Assembly (NCBI RefSeq): GCF_001425445.1
Contig: NZ_LMQU01000014.1
Span: 1-64,000 of the forward strand
Reading direction: 5' to 3'
Origin: Devosia sp. Leaf420
GTDB lineage: Bacteria > Pseudomonadota > Alphaproteobacteria > Rhizobiales > Devosiaceae
Length of the DNA: 64,000 bases
Below are positions 34,266-43,482 of the stretch, piece by piece. The position numbers and the translations under genes were made by a program. The number at the start of each line of letters is the position of its first letter. Within the stretch, counting starts at the first letter, position 1. The notes under the pieces are model-generated. The model saw only the letters and a list, made by a program, of their open reading frames with translations, was not told the DNA's origin and did no database searches.

Positions 34266-35900
34266 ATGGAAAGCAAAGAACAACAAGCGTCACAAATGCT
34301 CACCGCTCATTCCCATCGCTTTTCGCGCCGCGCTTTTCTGACCAGCGCCGCGGCGACACTTGCCCTGCTTTCCACGACGTCGCTCACCGGCGCGGCGATG
34401 GCGCTCGAACCGGTTTCGGGCCAGTTCGACTTCGACAGTTTTTCCGCGCGCATGCGCGATCTAGCCGGCCAGCCCTATCAGAGCCCTGAGCTGATCGATT
34501 CCGAGGCCTATACCGGCCTCAACTATGACGGCTACCGCCGGGTGCAGTTCAACACCAAGAAGGCGCGCTGGCTCGGCGATGATCATGGTTTCCAGATCCA
34601 GGCTTTCCCGCCCGGCTGGCTCTTCAAGGAAAAGGTCTCGGTCTACGAGATCACCGACGGGGATTCCCATCCCTTCGCCTTCAACTCGGACGATTTCATC
34701 TATCATTTCGATGACAAGGCCGAGCGCGAGAAGATGGAGACCGCCGAGTTTCCAGGGATCGCCGGCTTTCGCATCAACTATCCGCTCAACCGTCCGGATG
34801 TGGCCGACGAACTCGTCGCGTTTCTGGGCGCGAGCTATTTCCGCGCGCTTGGCCGCGGCAATATCTACGGCTCGAGCGCGCGTGGCCTCCTGATCAATTC
34901 CTGGCGCGATGGCCCGGAAGAATTCCCGCGCTTTAGCGAATTCTATATCGAGCGTCCAAGCGAGAAGGGCCCGCTGACGGTCTATGCCGCGCTTGAAAGC
35001 CAGAGCGTCACCGGCGCCTATCGTTTCGTCGTTCATCCCGCCGGCGAAAGCCAGCAGGAAACCATCATGGACGTGACGGCGCGGCTCTATTTCCGCACCG
35101 ATATCGCCGAAATGGGCATTGCCCCGCTCACCTCGATGTTCCTCTTTGCCGAAACCAACCGGCATGAATTCGACGATTTCCGGCCGCAGGTGCATGATTG
35201 TTCCGGTCTCGTCATCGAGCCCGAAGCCGGCCTGCCGCAATGGCGCCAGCTCAACAACAACGAGCAGCTTGGCAATTCCTACTTCTGGGATGCCAATATT
35301 CGCGCCTTTGGGCTTTACCAGCGCAATCGCGAATTCGAATCCTACCAGGATGCCGGCGCCCATTATGAACGCCGCCCCTCGATGCGTGTCGAGCCGACAG
35401 GCAATTGGGGCCAGGGCCAGGTTCGCCTCATCGAAATTCCGGCCAAGTCGGAAACCGATGACAATATTGGCGCGTTCTGGATTCCCAACGAGCCCCCGAA
35501 GGCAGGCGAAGCCCGTGAATATGGCTATCGGCTGATCTGGGGCGATCTGATGCCGCGCGACGATGATGCTCTTGCCCATGTGGTCGAGACGCGCATCGGC
35601 AAGGGCGGTGTCTCCGGTGTCGAAAACGCCGCAAGCCTGAGAAAATTCGTCATCGATTTCGATGGCGGCAGGCTCGCCGAACTTTCGCCCGATACGGTCT
35701 TTGAAGTCGAGGCGACAGCATCGGCCGGCGAGATCGTGGGATCGACCTTTTCTCAGATCGAAGCCAATGGCCTCTGGCGGTTGGTGCTCGATGTCGAGAC
35801 CGAGGGGCAGAGCCTAATTGAATTGCGAGCCAGCATCGGATCGGGCGGGGAGCCGCTGACCGAAGCCTGGCTTTACCAATGGCGTGGAGTACCCGCATGA
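34266..35900 (+). CDS. opgG: Periplasmic glucan biosynthesis protein (MdoG/OpgG family)
   Basis: About 544 residues. The N-terminus has a twin-arginine signal, HRFSRRAFLTSAAATLALL, so it goes to the periplasm by Tat, as E. coli OpgD does and OpgG does not. The mature protein begins with the family motif FDFDSFSARMRDLAGQPYQ, then LNYDGYRRVQFN and SRYFARG-like sequences of the beta-sandwich domain. It shapes osmoregulated periplasmic glucans, probably by branching or releasing chains made by OpgH. ATG 34266 has GGA a few bases upstream; ATG 34296 is a second option. It is followed by a coupled small ORF, opgH and opgC. Confidence 0.93.
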   Translation: MESKEQQASQMLTAHSHRFSRRAFLTSAAATLALLSTTSLTGAAMALEPVSGQFDFDSFSARMRDLAGQPYQSPELIDSEAYTGLNYDGYRRVQFNTKKARWLGDDHGFQIQAFPPGWLFKEKVSVYEITDGDSHPFAFNSDDFIYHFDDKAEREKMETAEFPGIAGFRINYPLNRPDVADELVAFLGASYFRALGRGNIYGSSARGLLINSWRDGPEEFPRFSEFYIERPSEKGPLTVYAALESQSVTGAYRFVVHPAGESQQETIMDVTARLYFRTDIAEMGIAPLTSMFLFAETNRHEFDDFRPQVHDCSGLVIEPEAGLPQWRQLNNNEQLGNSYFWDANIRAFGLYQRNREFESYQDAGAHYERRPSMRVEPTGNWGQGQVRLIEIPAKSETDDNIGAFWIPNEPPKAGEAREYGYRLIWGDLMPRDDDALAHVVETRIGKGGVSGVENAASLRKFVIDFDGGRLAELSPDTVFEVEATASAGEIVGSTFSQIEANGLWRLVLDVETEGQSLIELRASIGSGGEPLTEAWLYQWRGVPA

Positions 35901-36031
35901 AGCATCAGAATTTCCAGCCCCTAGACGGCTTGCCGAATGCACCCTTGTCCATGCCAAAGCAGGCGCTTGAGCGTCCTGCCGCATTTGGATCGTTTTGGCG
36001 TGCTTTCCTGTTCGTATGGCAGCGTGGCTAG
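35897..36031 (+). CDS. Small 44-residue ORF coupled between opgG and opgH
   Basis: An ATGA overlap with the opgG stop opens a 44-residue frame, MKHQNFQPLDGLPN to FWRAFLFVWQRG, ending at TAG 36031, only 12 bases before opgH. The end is aromatic and basic (AAFGSFWRAFLFV), like a membrane-surface peptide. Enterobacterial OpgH carries a long cytoplasmic N-terminal region that this opgH lacks; the motif LSMPKQALERPAAF resembles text near the start of alphaproteobacterial OpgH proteins. It could be a split-off N-terminal piece, a small subunit, or only a coupling ORF that lifts opgH translation. Confidence 0.5.
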   Translation: MKHQNFQPLDGLPNAPLSMPKQALERPAAFGSFWRAFLFVWQRG

Positions 36032-36043
36032 GACAGTGAACGT

Positions 36044-37801
36044 ATGAGCAATCGGCACACGATGGGGCAGGCTGAGTGGCTAAGGCTACTTACGCTGAGC
36101 TTTGCCGCGGCCGTGAGCTTGACCGCAGGCACGGTCTTTCTCGACCTGATCGGAGGCAACCGTCCGGTTTTCCTCGATTGGGTAAGAACCACCCTCCTGG
36201 TCCTCACCGGCTTTTGGCTGGTTTGGGGCGGTACGATCGGCCTACTCGGCGCGCTGTCGCCGGCGCCAAAACCGCGCCGCGATGTCGGCCGGCCCGAGGG
36301 CAAGACGGCGGTACTGATCCCGGTCTACAACGAAGACCCGGTCGAAACTTTTGCGCGCATCGCGGCGATGAACCGCCAGATCGTGGCGCGCGGCTTCGGA
36401 CCGCAGTTTCACTTCGTCATTCTCTCCGATTCGACCTCGCTTGAAGTCGCAGCGGAAGAAGCGAGCGAATTCGAGCGCTTGATCGTCGAGCCCGAGGCCG
36501 CTGGCCGCATCTTTTATCGGCGCCGCGACCGCAATGTCGGGCGCAAGGCCGGCAATATCGAAGATTTCGTCGCCCGCTCGGGTGGCGCCTATGACTATGC
36601 CATCATCCTCGATGCCGACAGCCTGATGGAAGCCGACACTATGGTGGCCATGGTGCGTCGGATGGATACCGATCCGGAAATGGGCCTTCTACAGACCGTG
36701 CCGGTCGTGATCGCGGCGCGCACGGTCTTTGGCCGCATGATGGCTTATTCCTCGGCCTATTTCTCGCGCTATTTCGCGCGTGGCTCGGCCATGCTGCAGG
36801 GTGAACATGGTCCCTATTGGGGGCACAATGCCATCGTGCGCGTGCGGGCCTTTGCGTCCTGCTGCGGCCTGCCCGTGCTTTCTGGCAAGCCACCTTATGG
36901 CGGCCATATCCTTAGCCACGACTATGTCGAGGCAGCCCTGCTTGCCCGTGGTGGCTGGAAGGTCGAGGTCGACCCTGAACTCGGCGGCTCCTATGAGCAG
37001 GGTCCGGAAAACCTCATCGAATACGCCAAGCGCGATCGCCGCTGGTGCCAGGGCAACCTGCAGCATCGTCGCCTGATTGCGGCGCCCGGTCTTAAATTCT
37101 GGAGCCGGTTCACTTTCGTCCAGGGCATAATGGCCTATTTGGCCTCGCCGCTCTGGCTGCTGCTGCTGATCGCCAGCATTGCGGCCAGCATCTTGCCCGA
37201 TAGTGGCGGTGACCGCTGGGGCGCGACGCCGTGGCTCATCGGTATCGGTGTTCTGACCACGCTGCTCCTGCCCAAATTCGCCATTGCCCTGCGCGGCGCC
37301 ATTGACGGCACCAATGCGCGGTTTGGCGGCTGGGCCATCATTCCTTCGGTTTTAAGCGAGATTGTCATTTCGACCGTCATCGCTCCGGTGCTGCTCGCTT
37401 TCCAGAGCCGCGCCGTTTTCCAAATTCTGTTCGGGTTCGACGGTGGCTGGCCGGCGACCGAACGGGATGCCAAGGCTGTGTCGATGAAAACAGCCTTTGC
37501 TGCCAGTTGGTGGATCGTCGTGACGGCGTTGGCAACGCTCGTCTTCATGGCGCTCTTCGCTCTGGCCTATCTGCCCTGGCTTCTGCCCGTGGCAGCCCCG
37601 GCGCTCGCCGCGCCGCTCGTCATCTGGGCGAGCTCGCGCGGTGGCGATGCGCCGGTCAGTTCCTGGCTCTTCAGCGTGCCCAGCGAGCGGGCACCAAGCG
37701 CGATTATCCGCGAAGCGGACTTGATTCTTGCCGGCTGGCGTGCGACCGCCCCGGTAAAGACATCGGGTCTTGCCGAAGTGGGTATCCATGCTCCAGCCTA
37801 G
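36044..37801 (+). CDS. opgH: Glucans biosynthesis glucosyltransferase OpgH
   Basis: A 585-residue inner-membrane GT2 glucosyltransferase that makes the linear beta-glucan backbone from UDP-glucose. Two N-terminal membrane helices precede the catalytic domain: AVLIPVYNED, ILDADSLMEAD near residue 190 (DxD), SHDYVEAALL near 292 and RRWCQGNLQH near 332 (the Q/RxxRW site, here R-R-W). More membrane helices follow. It is much shorter than E. coli OpgH (847 residues), mainly lacking the N-terminal cytoplasmic extension that senses UDP-glucose and FtsZ. It overlaps opgC by 14 bases if that gene starts at 37788. Confidence 0.94.
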   Translation: MSNRHTMGQAEWLRLLTLSFAAAVSLTAGTVFLDLIGGNRPVFLDWVRTTLLVLTGFWLVWGGTIGLLGALSPAPKPRRDVGRPEGKTAVLIPVYNEDPVETFARIAAMNRQIVARGFGPQFHFVILSDSTSLEVAAEEASEFERLIVEPEAAGRIFYRRRDRNVGRKAGNIEDFVARSGGAYDYAIILDADSLMEADTMVAMVRRMDTDPEMGLLQTVPVVIAARTVFGRMMAYSSAYFSRYFARGSAMLQGEHGPYWGHNAIVRVRAFASCCGLPVLSGKPPYGGHILSHDYVEAALLARGGWKVEVDPELGGSYEQGPENLIEYAKRDRRWCQGNLQHRRLIAAPGLKFWSRFTFVQGIMAYLASPLWLLLLIASIAASILPDSGGDRWGATPWLIGIGVLTTLLLPKFAIALRGAIDGTNARFGGWAIIPSVLSEIVISTVIAPVLLAFQSRAVFQILFGFDGGWPATERDAKAVSMKTAFAASWWIVVTALATLVFMALFALAYLPWLLPVAAPALAAPLVIWASSRGGDAPVSSWLFSVPSERAPSAIIREADLILAGWRATAPVKTSGLAEVGIHAPA

Positions 37802-39020
37802 GCCTTCCTTTTGGGGGGCAATTCCATTCATGCGATCGATCATGGCGGGGCCGGCTCCGTTGCCGCCCGGCGCGCGCGACGAACGGCTCGACATGTTCCG
37901 CGGTCTCGCGCTGGTGATGATCTTCATAAACCACGTGCCGGGCACGGTCTTCGAATATTTCACCAATCGCAATTTTGGCTTTTCCGACGCGGCTGAAGCC
38001 TTTGTCTTCATGTCGGGCGTCGCCGCGGGGCTGGCCTATTCCGGCTCAATTCTCAAGAAGGCGCCGCTTTGGCTCTCGGTCGCCCGGCCCTGGGCGCGGG
38101 CGCGCCAGCTCTATTTCGTGCACCTGACGCTGACCTTTATTTTCCTCGGCACCTTTGCCGCAGCGGCACACTATTTCGGGCTCTTTGAACTGCTCGAAAC
38201 CAATAATTTGAAGGCACTGGCGCGCGATCCGCTGCCAACGCTGATCGGCATTCCGCTGCTGACCCATCAGTTCGGCTATCTCAACATCCTGCCTCTCTAT
38301 CTGACGCTGCTGCTGTTCACGCCGTTCCTCATCATGGCGGCGTTGAAAAAGCCCTATTGGGTGCTCGCCGGCTCGGTCTTGGTCTGGGCCATCGCCGGTC
38401 AGTTCCGGCTCAATTTCCCGAACTATCCCAATTCCGGCGGCTGGTTCTTCAATCCGCTTTCCTGGCAATTGATCTTCGTCATCGGCCTTCTTGCCGGCAT
38501 CGGCATGAAGACCTCGCGACGGTTCTTCCCGGTCAATCCTTTGGCGTTTTTGCTGGCGCTGGGTTTTCTGATCCTCACCATTTTCTGGATGAAGGTGAAG
38601 CCGGTTGGCGCCATGGGCAATGGCTTCCTGACCTTCCTCTGGAAGTCGGGCTTTCCGTTCTACATCCATTCCTTCGACAAGACCTTCCTGTCGCTGCCGC
38701 GGCTGCTGCATGCGCTGTGTCTGTTCTATGTGCTCGCCTCGATCCCGGCCATGCAGACCATTGCGGCCTCGCGCTGGGTCTCGCCGCTCCGGGTCATGGG
38801 GCGACAGGGGCTCGCGGTATTCTCGACCGGCACTGCGCTGAGCCTCTTTTTCCAGGCCGTGAAGGCCGGGACGCCGGCGAGCACGCTGACTGACGCGCTT
38901 ATCCTGATTGTGGGCCTCGGCATTCAGGTGGGCCTGGCTTACGCCCTGACCGACACCGTCAAGATGCGGGCAGGCGAAGCACGGACCAAGGCCGTGCCAA
39001 CGGGGCCGGTGGCGCCCTAG
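37788..39020 (+). CDS. opgC: OpgC-family glucan-modifying membrane acyltransferase
   Basis: About 410 residues with roughly ten membrane helices. The start of the fold, RDERLDMFRGLALVMIFINHVPGT, is the OpgC/acyltransferase-3 signature; the His in INHVPGT is the likely catalytic residue. OpgC adds succinyl or similar groups to periplasmic glucans, giving them charge. It completes the opgG-ORF-opgH-opgC unit. ATG 37788 overlaps opgH; ATG 37830, preceded by a run of six G, is an equally fair start. It ends tail-to-tail with a lacI gene, overlapping by four bases. Confidence 0.92.
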   Translation: MLQPRPSFWGAIPFMRSIMAGPAPLPPGARDERLDMFRGLALVMIFINHVPGTVFEYFTNRNFGFSDAAEAFVFMSGVAAGLAYSGSILKKAPLWLSVARPWARARQLYFVHLTLTFIFLGTFAAAAHYFGLFELLETNNLKALARDPLPTLIGIPLLTHQFGYLNILPLYLTLLLFTPFLIMAALKKPYWVLAGSVLVWAIAGQFRLNFPNYPNSGGWFFNPLSWQLIFVIGLLAGIGMKTSRRFFPVNPLAFLLALGFLILTIFWMKVKPVGAMGNGFLTFLWKSGFPFYIHSFDKTFLSLPRLLHALCLFYVLASIPAMQTIAASRWVSPLRVMGRQGLAVFSTGTALSLFFQAVKAGTPASTLTDALILIVGLGIQVGLAYALTDTVKMRAGEARTKAVPTGPVAP

Positions 39021-40033
39021 TCACTCCGCCAATGCGGCTGGGGTTCGGCAAGCGTCTGCAAGTCGGTGATAGGCGCGCCGTCGATGCGGCGGAGGAGGAG
39101 ACGGGTCAATTCGCCGCCGGCGCCAAAAATGTCCTCGCGAATGCTGTCCATCTGCGGAAAGAGTGTCGGCAGAATGCCGGAGGTTTGCTTGTAAATCAGG
39201 CTCACTTCCCGCCCAAGCACGACCCCGCCCTCGGTGAGCCCGCCCACGAGCGCGATGGTGCGCATTTCGCTGTCTGAAATGATGCCATCCGGCCGGTCGG
39301 GCGCGGCGGCCAGTTTCAAGCCGACTTGGCGCATCTCCGCGGGAGGCAGTTTGGCCGTCCCTTCCAGTACGCGCGCCTCGACGCCGGCGCGGGCGGCGTT
39401 TTTCCGAAAACTCGTGACGATGTTTTGGTAGTTGGTCGTGCTGTCATCGCCAATGACCAGCATGATGTCCTTGCGTCCGAGGTCTACGAGGCGCCTGACG
39501 GCAAGCGCCGCAAATTCCTCGGACTTGAAATCGTGATAGGCGTGCGGCGTGTAAAACTCGGTGCGCCCATGGCTGACGAAGGGGAAGTCGGCATCGATCA
39601 TCATCTGCACGCGCGGGTCGCGCGGGCCGGTATGGGTGATGATGACGCCATCAGCGGTGCGGTTGGAGAGGATGTAGCCGATCGTATCGGTGGTGGGGTG
39701 CTGCTCGAATTCGGGGATGACCGTCAGGTGATAGCGCGTGCCGCGAATGGCGTGGCCAATGCCCTGGATCATCGAGCGCGCAAAATCGATGGAGTCTTCG
39801 GCGCCATCGAGAACCAGCGCGATGACATTGGTCTTGCCGGTGCGTAGGCGCACGCCGGCACGGTCCGGCACATAGCCGAGCGAGCGCGCGGCTTCGTTGA
39901 CCTTGTCGCGGGTCTCTTGCTTGAGCGTCGTGCCGCCGCGCAAGGAGAGCGAGACGGTCGAGAGGCTCAGCCCCGTCATTTCGGCAATGGTTTTCAGCGT
40001 CACGCGCTGATTGCCGTTACTGGCTTTGGTCAC
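39017..40033 (-). CDS. LacI-family transcriptional regulator
   Basis: A 338-residue LacI/GalR repressor. The HTH is VTLKTIAEMTGLSLSTVSLSL, followed by the hinge RSLGYVPDRAGVRLRTGKTN; the sensor domain has ALVLDGAEDSIDFARSMIQG and VIISDSEMRTIALVGGLTE. It is divergent from the ABC importer/alpha-mannosidase operon, with a CG-centred palindrome between the two genes. Probable role: repression of that operon until a mannose-containing oligosaccharide or its product is present. Confidence 0.92.
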   Translation of the reverse strand: MTKASNGNQRVTLKTIAEMTGLSLSTVSLSLRGGTTLKQETRDKVNEAARSLGYVPDRAGVRLRTGKTNVIALVLDGAEDSIDFARSMIQGIGHAIRGTRYHLTVIPEFEQHPTTDTIGYILSNRTADGVIITHTGPRDPRVQMMIDADFPFVSHGRTEFYTPHAYHDFKSEEFAALAVRRLVDLGRKDIMLVIGDDSTTNYQNIVTSFRKNAARAGVEARVLEGTAKLPPAEMRQVGLKLAAAPDRPDGIISDSEMRTIALVGGLTEGGVVLGREVSLIYKQTSGILPTLFPQMDSIREDIFGAGGELTRLLLRRIDGAPITDLQTLAEPQPHWRSD

Positions 40034-40330
40034 TGTCGTCTTGGCTGTTCATGAAATATCTGGACCGCGAGTCTACACATGGCCGCACGGCCAATCCAAT
40101 GCGAATTTTTTGTAACGTTCTATTGGCCGAACGGTTCGATGAAAACGATACAGCTCGGATCGAGCCGCTGATATCATTAGATAAAAAATCGGATAGGTCA
40201 GCAGGGATGACAAATAGCACGAGGCCATTGCAACGTTGCAGAGGTTGTGATTACCTCGGGCCGTGCTGGATATGGAGGTCCGGTGCAAAGCCGCGGTGCA
40301 AAGCGCGGCCAAAGAGCAGAGGAGGAGTTA
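40034..40330. other. Divergent promoter region of the mannoside operon
   Basis: About 300 bases between divergent lacI and the binding-protein gene, AT-richer than its surroundings around 40100-40200. It contains one strong CG-centred palindrome (40229-40240) and two weaker ones with the same AACG core (40111-40122 and 40128-40138). Promoters on both strands must lie here. No open frame looks coding. Confidence 0.55.
40229..40240. promoter_or_regulatory. LacI-type operator candidate for the mannoside operon
   Basis: TGCAACGTTGCA is a perfect 12-base palindrome with a central CG, the pattern bound by LacI/GalR repressors. It lies 91 bases upstream of the binding-protein start and 195 bases upstream of the divergent lacI start. 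Confidence 0.65.
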
Positions 40331-41647
40331 ATGCTCAAAACCGGTTTCCTGTCGACCGTTGCCGCCTTAACGCTGATGGCCGCGTCGACGCTGCCTGCGC
40401 GGGCTGAAATATCATTCATGTATGCCGATTGGATCGCCGCCTTGGTCGAGCCCGGCATTGCCAATTTCGAAAAAGAGACCGGTGAAAAGGTCAACGCCAT
40501 CAAGCTGCCGGGTCAGGGCTATGATCAGCGCATCGCGCTCGATCTCAGCGCCGGCACTGCCGCCGATGTCGCCTTGATGGATTCGTTCATGGTGTCCGAA
40601 CTGGCTTCGGCCGGTTATCTCGAGCCGCTTGGCGAACACCTCAAGGGCTGGGACCAGTCGCAATATTATCTGCCGGGCCTCCTGGAAGTCGCTTCCTATC
40701 AGGGCGAAGTCTACGCGCTGCCGACCGATACCGACGTGCGCATGCTCTGGTACGATCTGTCCAACTTCGAAAAGGCCGGTATCCCGACCCCATGGGAGCC
40801 CAAGAACTGGCAGGACATTCTTGATGCTGCGCAAAAGCTCAAGGATGCGGGCGTCCAGTATCCGTTCCAGCTTCCGGCCGGCACTAAGCAGGGCGAAGCG
40901 TCGACCATGCAGGGCGTCTATATGGCCCTCCTCGGCGCCGACGTGCCCGAGGGCGATCGCAATCGCCTCCTCAACCGCGAAACCAATCAGTGGATTGGCG
41001 ATAGCCCGGCCCTGCGCCGCACGTTCGAGCTCTATTCCAAGGTTTATTCCGAAGATCAGCTCAACCCGGCTGATCTGAACTACGCCACCGATATCGGCGC
41101 AGCCGTTCGCGCGGCTCTCGCTGCCGATCAGCTCGGTATCCTAGCCTCCGGCTCGTGGGAAGATGCATGCCTTTGGGACTGCAACAATCCGCCCACCCGC
41201 GAAGTCCGCGATGCGGAAGTGGCCTGGACGCCATGGCCGGGTTCGGGTGAGCCGGGCACCAAGGCGACGACCAATATTTCGGGCGGCTGGACCATTGGCG
41301 TCAATGCCAAGGCTTCTGACAAGGAACTGGCTTTCAAGCTGATCACCTCGATCTTCGACGAAGCCAATTTCAAGGCCTGGACCCTTGAAACGCACCGCAT
41401 GGCTGTCCGTACCGACATCTCGGATTCGCCCGAATATATGGCTGATCCGTTCCTTGCCAAGGCAACGGCGCTTGCCGCCGATACGACCGGCCGCGACACG
41501 GTTCCGGGCTATCAGACGGTATCGGCCCTGATCCAGCAGGCGACTTCGGATCTGCTCGATGGTGTGTCGGTCGATGAGGTCATCGAGACCTATCACAACG
41601 CTCTCGTCGACGAGTTCGGCGAAGAGAACGTCATCACCTACGAATAA
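40331..41647 (+). CDS. Sugar ABC transporter substrate-binding protein (SBP family 1)
   Basis: A 438-residue periplasmic binding protein with a Sec signal peptide (about 1-24, ending LPARAE). The mature sequence has ISFMYADWIAALVEPGIANF, VNAIKLPGQGYDQRIALDL and GTAADVALMD, typical of oligosaccharide-binding proteins. GGAGGAG stands directly before ATG 40331. A hairpin with a T-run follows its stop, then two permeases, a GH38 alpha-mannosidase and an ATPase. The likely ligand is a mannose-containing oligosaccharide or glycoside. Confidence 0.93.
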   Translation: MLKTGFLSTVAALTLMAASTLPARAEISFMYADWIAALVEPGIANFEKETGEKVNAIKLPGQGYDQRIALDLSAGTAADVALMDSFMVSELASAGYLEPLGEHLKGWDQSQYYLPGLLEVASYQGEVYALPTDTDVRMLWYDLSNFEKAGIPTPWEPKNWQDILDAAQKLKDAGVQYPFQLPAGTKQGEASTMQGVYMALLGADVPEGDRNRLLNRETNQWIGDSPALRRTFELYSKVYSEDQLNPADLNYATDIGAAVRAALAADQLGILASGSWEDACLWDCNNPPTREVRDAEVAWTPWPGSGEPGTKATTNISGGWTIGVNAKASDKELAFKLITSIFDEANFKAWTLETHRMAVRTDISDSPEYMADPFLAKATALAADTTGRDTVPGYQTVSALIQQATSDLLDGVSVDEVIETYHNALVDEFGEENVITYE

Positions 41648-41653
41648 AGAGTC

Positions 41654-41711
41654 CTCCCGACGCGGCGGCGCCCACTCGTCCTCCGGGTGCCGCCGTGACG
41701 GGAGTTTTATT
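41654..41711 (+). terminator. Terminator-like hairpin between SBP and permease genes
   Basis: CTCCCG (41654-41659) pairs with CGGGAG (41699-41704), and GCGGCGGC with GCCGCCG inside it, giving a long GC-rich stem; TTTTATT follows at 41705-41711. This is the form of an intrinsic terminator. Placed inside the operon, it would let most transcripts stop after the binding-protein gene and so supply it in excess over the membrane parts. Confidence 0.75.
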
Positions 41712-41779
41712 CTCGATTGTCGCCCTCTTGGGGCTGACGCGGGATGCGTGGCCGATCTTCTGCCAGTGAGAAAAAATCC

Positions 41780-42670
41780 ATGAAAAATCAGGTCAATCCT
41801 TGGCTCACCGGCAATCTCTATGTGCTTGTTATCGGCATGTTGCCAGCCATCGTCCTGATTGGTGCGCTGCTCTATTTCACCGCCTGGGCCTTTGCCTTTT
41901 CGTTCACCGATCTCGCGCTGGTCGGGCGGAAGAGCGTCGAATGGAGCTGGGTTGGCCTCGAGAATTTCGAGCGGCTGTTTACGCGCCGCGGTTTTCTTGA
42001 ATCGCTCTGGACCACGGTTATCTTCGTGTTCTTCTCGGCCATTGTCGGCCAGTCGGTACTAGGTTTCCTGCTCGCGGCGACGCTGCGCGGCACGCAATCG
42101 ACGCTGCGCACGGTGGTCGAAGTCTGCATCATGCTCGGCTGGCTCTTGCCCGATATCGTCGCGGCATTCCTTTGGTCGGCAACGACGAGCCAGACCGGCC
42201 TCATCAACCAATTGATCGTCGTGCCGCTTGGCTTTCCGCCAATCAACTTCATCAACAATTATGCCCTACCGGTCGTGACGATCGCCAATATCTGGAAGGG
42301 TACGGCCTGGTCCTATCTGCTGTTTTCCGCAGCCCTCGACTCAGTCAGCCGTGAGGTGGTCGAGGCGGCCAAGGTCGATGGCGCGACGCCGCTCCAACGC
42401 ATCTGGCTCGTGCAATTGCCGATCATTCGGCCGCATATCGCGACCAATATGCTCTTCATCACCATCTGGACCTTCACCTATTTCCCGCTGATCTTCGCAA
42501 TGACCGGCGGCGGGCCGGGTCGGCAGACGGAAACGCTCGCCGTGTTCCTCTATAATCAGAGCTTTTCGCGCGGCAATCTGGGCTTTGGCTCGGCGATCTC
42601 GGTCGCCATGCTGCTGATCGTTGGTTTCCTGTCGCTCTTCTATCTCCGTCTTCTGCGGGAGCCCAAATAA
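41780..42670 (+). CDS. Sugar ABC transporter permease (component 1)
   Basis: A 296-residue MalF/UgpA-type permease with six membrane helices; the first spans about 12-35 (YVLVIGMLPAIVLIGALLYF). The EAA loop is VVEAAKVDGATPLQRIWLVQLP. ATG 41780 is preferred to a start at 41744 because the shorter form begins just ahead of helix 1. Its stop TAA shares one base with the ATG of the next permease. Confidence 0.93.
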   Translation: MKNQVNPWLTGNLYVLVIGMLPAIVLIGALLYFTAWAFAFSFTDLALVGRKSVEWSWVGLENFERLFTRRGFLESLWTTVIFVFFSAIVGQSVLGFLLAATLRGTQSTLRTVVEVCIMLGWLLPDIVAAFLWSATTSQTGLINQLIVVPLGFPPINFINNYALPVVTIANIWKGTAWSYLLFSAALDSVSREVVEAAKVDGATPLQRIWLVQLPIIRPHIATNMLFITIWTFTYFPLIFAMTGGGPGRQTETLAVFLYNQSFSRGNLGFGSAISVAMLLIVGFLSLFYLRLLREPK

Positions 42671-43482
42671 TGGACAATACCGGCCCCTCGCGCCTGACCG
42701 CCATTGCGCTGACCTTCATGGCGGTGATCTGGGTCAGCCCCTTTTCCTGGCTGATCCTCAACGCCTTCAATCCGCTCTCGACCGGCCAGCTTGAAATCCC
42801 GCGGGCATTTGGTTTTGACAATTTTGGGCTCGCTGTCAGCGGTAATGCCGGGCGGCAGTTCCTCAATTCCTTCATCATCGCGGCGGGCACGGCGACGCTA
42901 TCGGTCGTGGTGGGGATTTCGGCGGCCTATCCGCTGTCGCGCCTGCGCATTCCGGGGCGCAATGCTTTCCTCTGGACGCTCGTACTCTTGCGCATGCTGC
43001 CGTCGGCCGGCGTGCTGGTGCCGCTCTATTTTGCCGCGCAGCGCTCGGGCCTCCTCAATCAGCTCGGCGTCATCATCGCGCTGACTATTCTCAATCTACC
43101 TTTCACGCTGCTGCTGTTGAAAAACTTCTTCGACACGGTGCCGATCGAGCTTGAGGAAGCCGCCTATGTGGAAGGCGCGACGCTTCTTCAGATTGTCACG
43201 AAAATCGTGTTGCCCATGTCGCGCGCAGGCATTGCGGTGGTCTGGTTCTTCAGCTTCACGGGAGCCTGGAACGAGTTCCTGCTGCCGCTGATCTTCGCGC
43301 GCGTGCAGGATGCCTTTCCGATGTCGGTGGGGCTTTACGCAGCGTTCGGCCAGCAGGGCGCCATCAACTACGGCTTCCTCACGGCCTTTTCCATTCTCTA
43401 TGCGGCGCCTGCCATCGCCGTCTATTTCTTGTTGCGGCGGAACATGAACACAGGGTTCGCCGGTGTCGGAGTCAAAGGATGA
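42670..43482 (+). CDS. Sugar ABC transporter permease (component 2)
   Basis: A 270-residue MalG/UgpE-type permease. Membrane helices begin at about residue 8 (LTAIALTFMAVIWVSPF) and the EAA loop is ELEEAAYVEGATLLQIVTKI. It overlaps the previous gene by one base and the alpha-mannosidase gene by four (ATGA), so the three are coupled. Confidence 0.93.
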   Translation: MDNTGPSRLTAIALTFMAVIWVSPFSWLILNAFNPLSTGQLEIPRAFGFDNFGLAVSGNAGRQFLNSFIIAAGTATLSVVVGISAAYPLSRLRIPGRNAFLWTLVLLRMLPSAGVLVPLYFAAQRSGLLNQLGVIIALTILNLPFTLLLLKNFFDTVPIELEEAAYVEGATLLQIVTKIVLPMSRAGIAVVWFFSFTGAWNEFLLPLIFARVQDAFPMSVGLYAAFGQQGAINYGFLTAFSILYAAPAIAVYFLLRRNMNTGFAGVGVKG

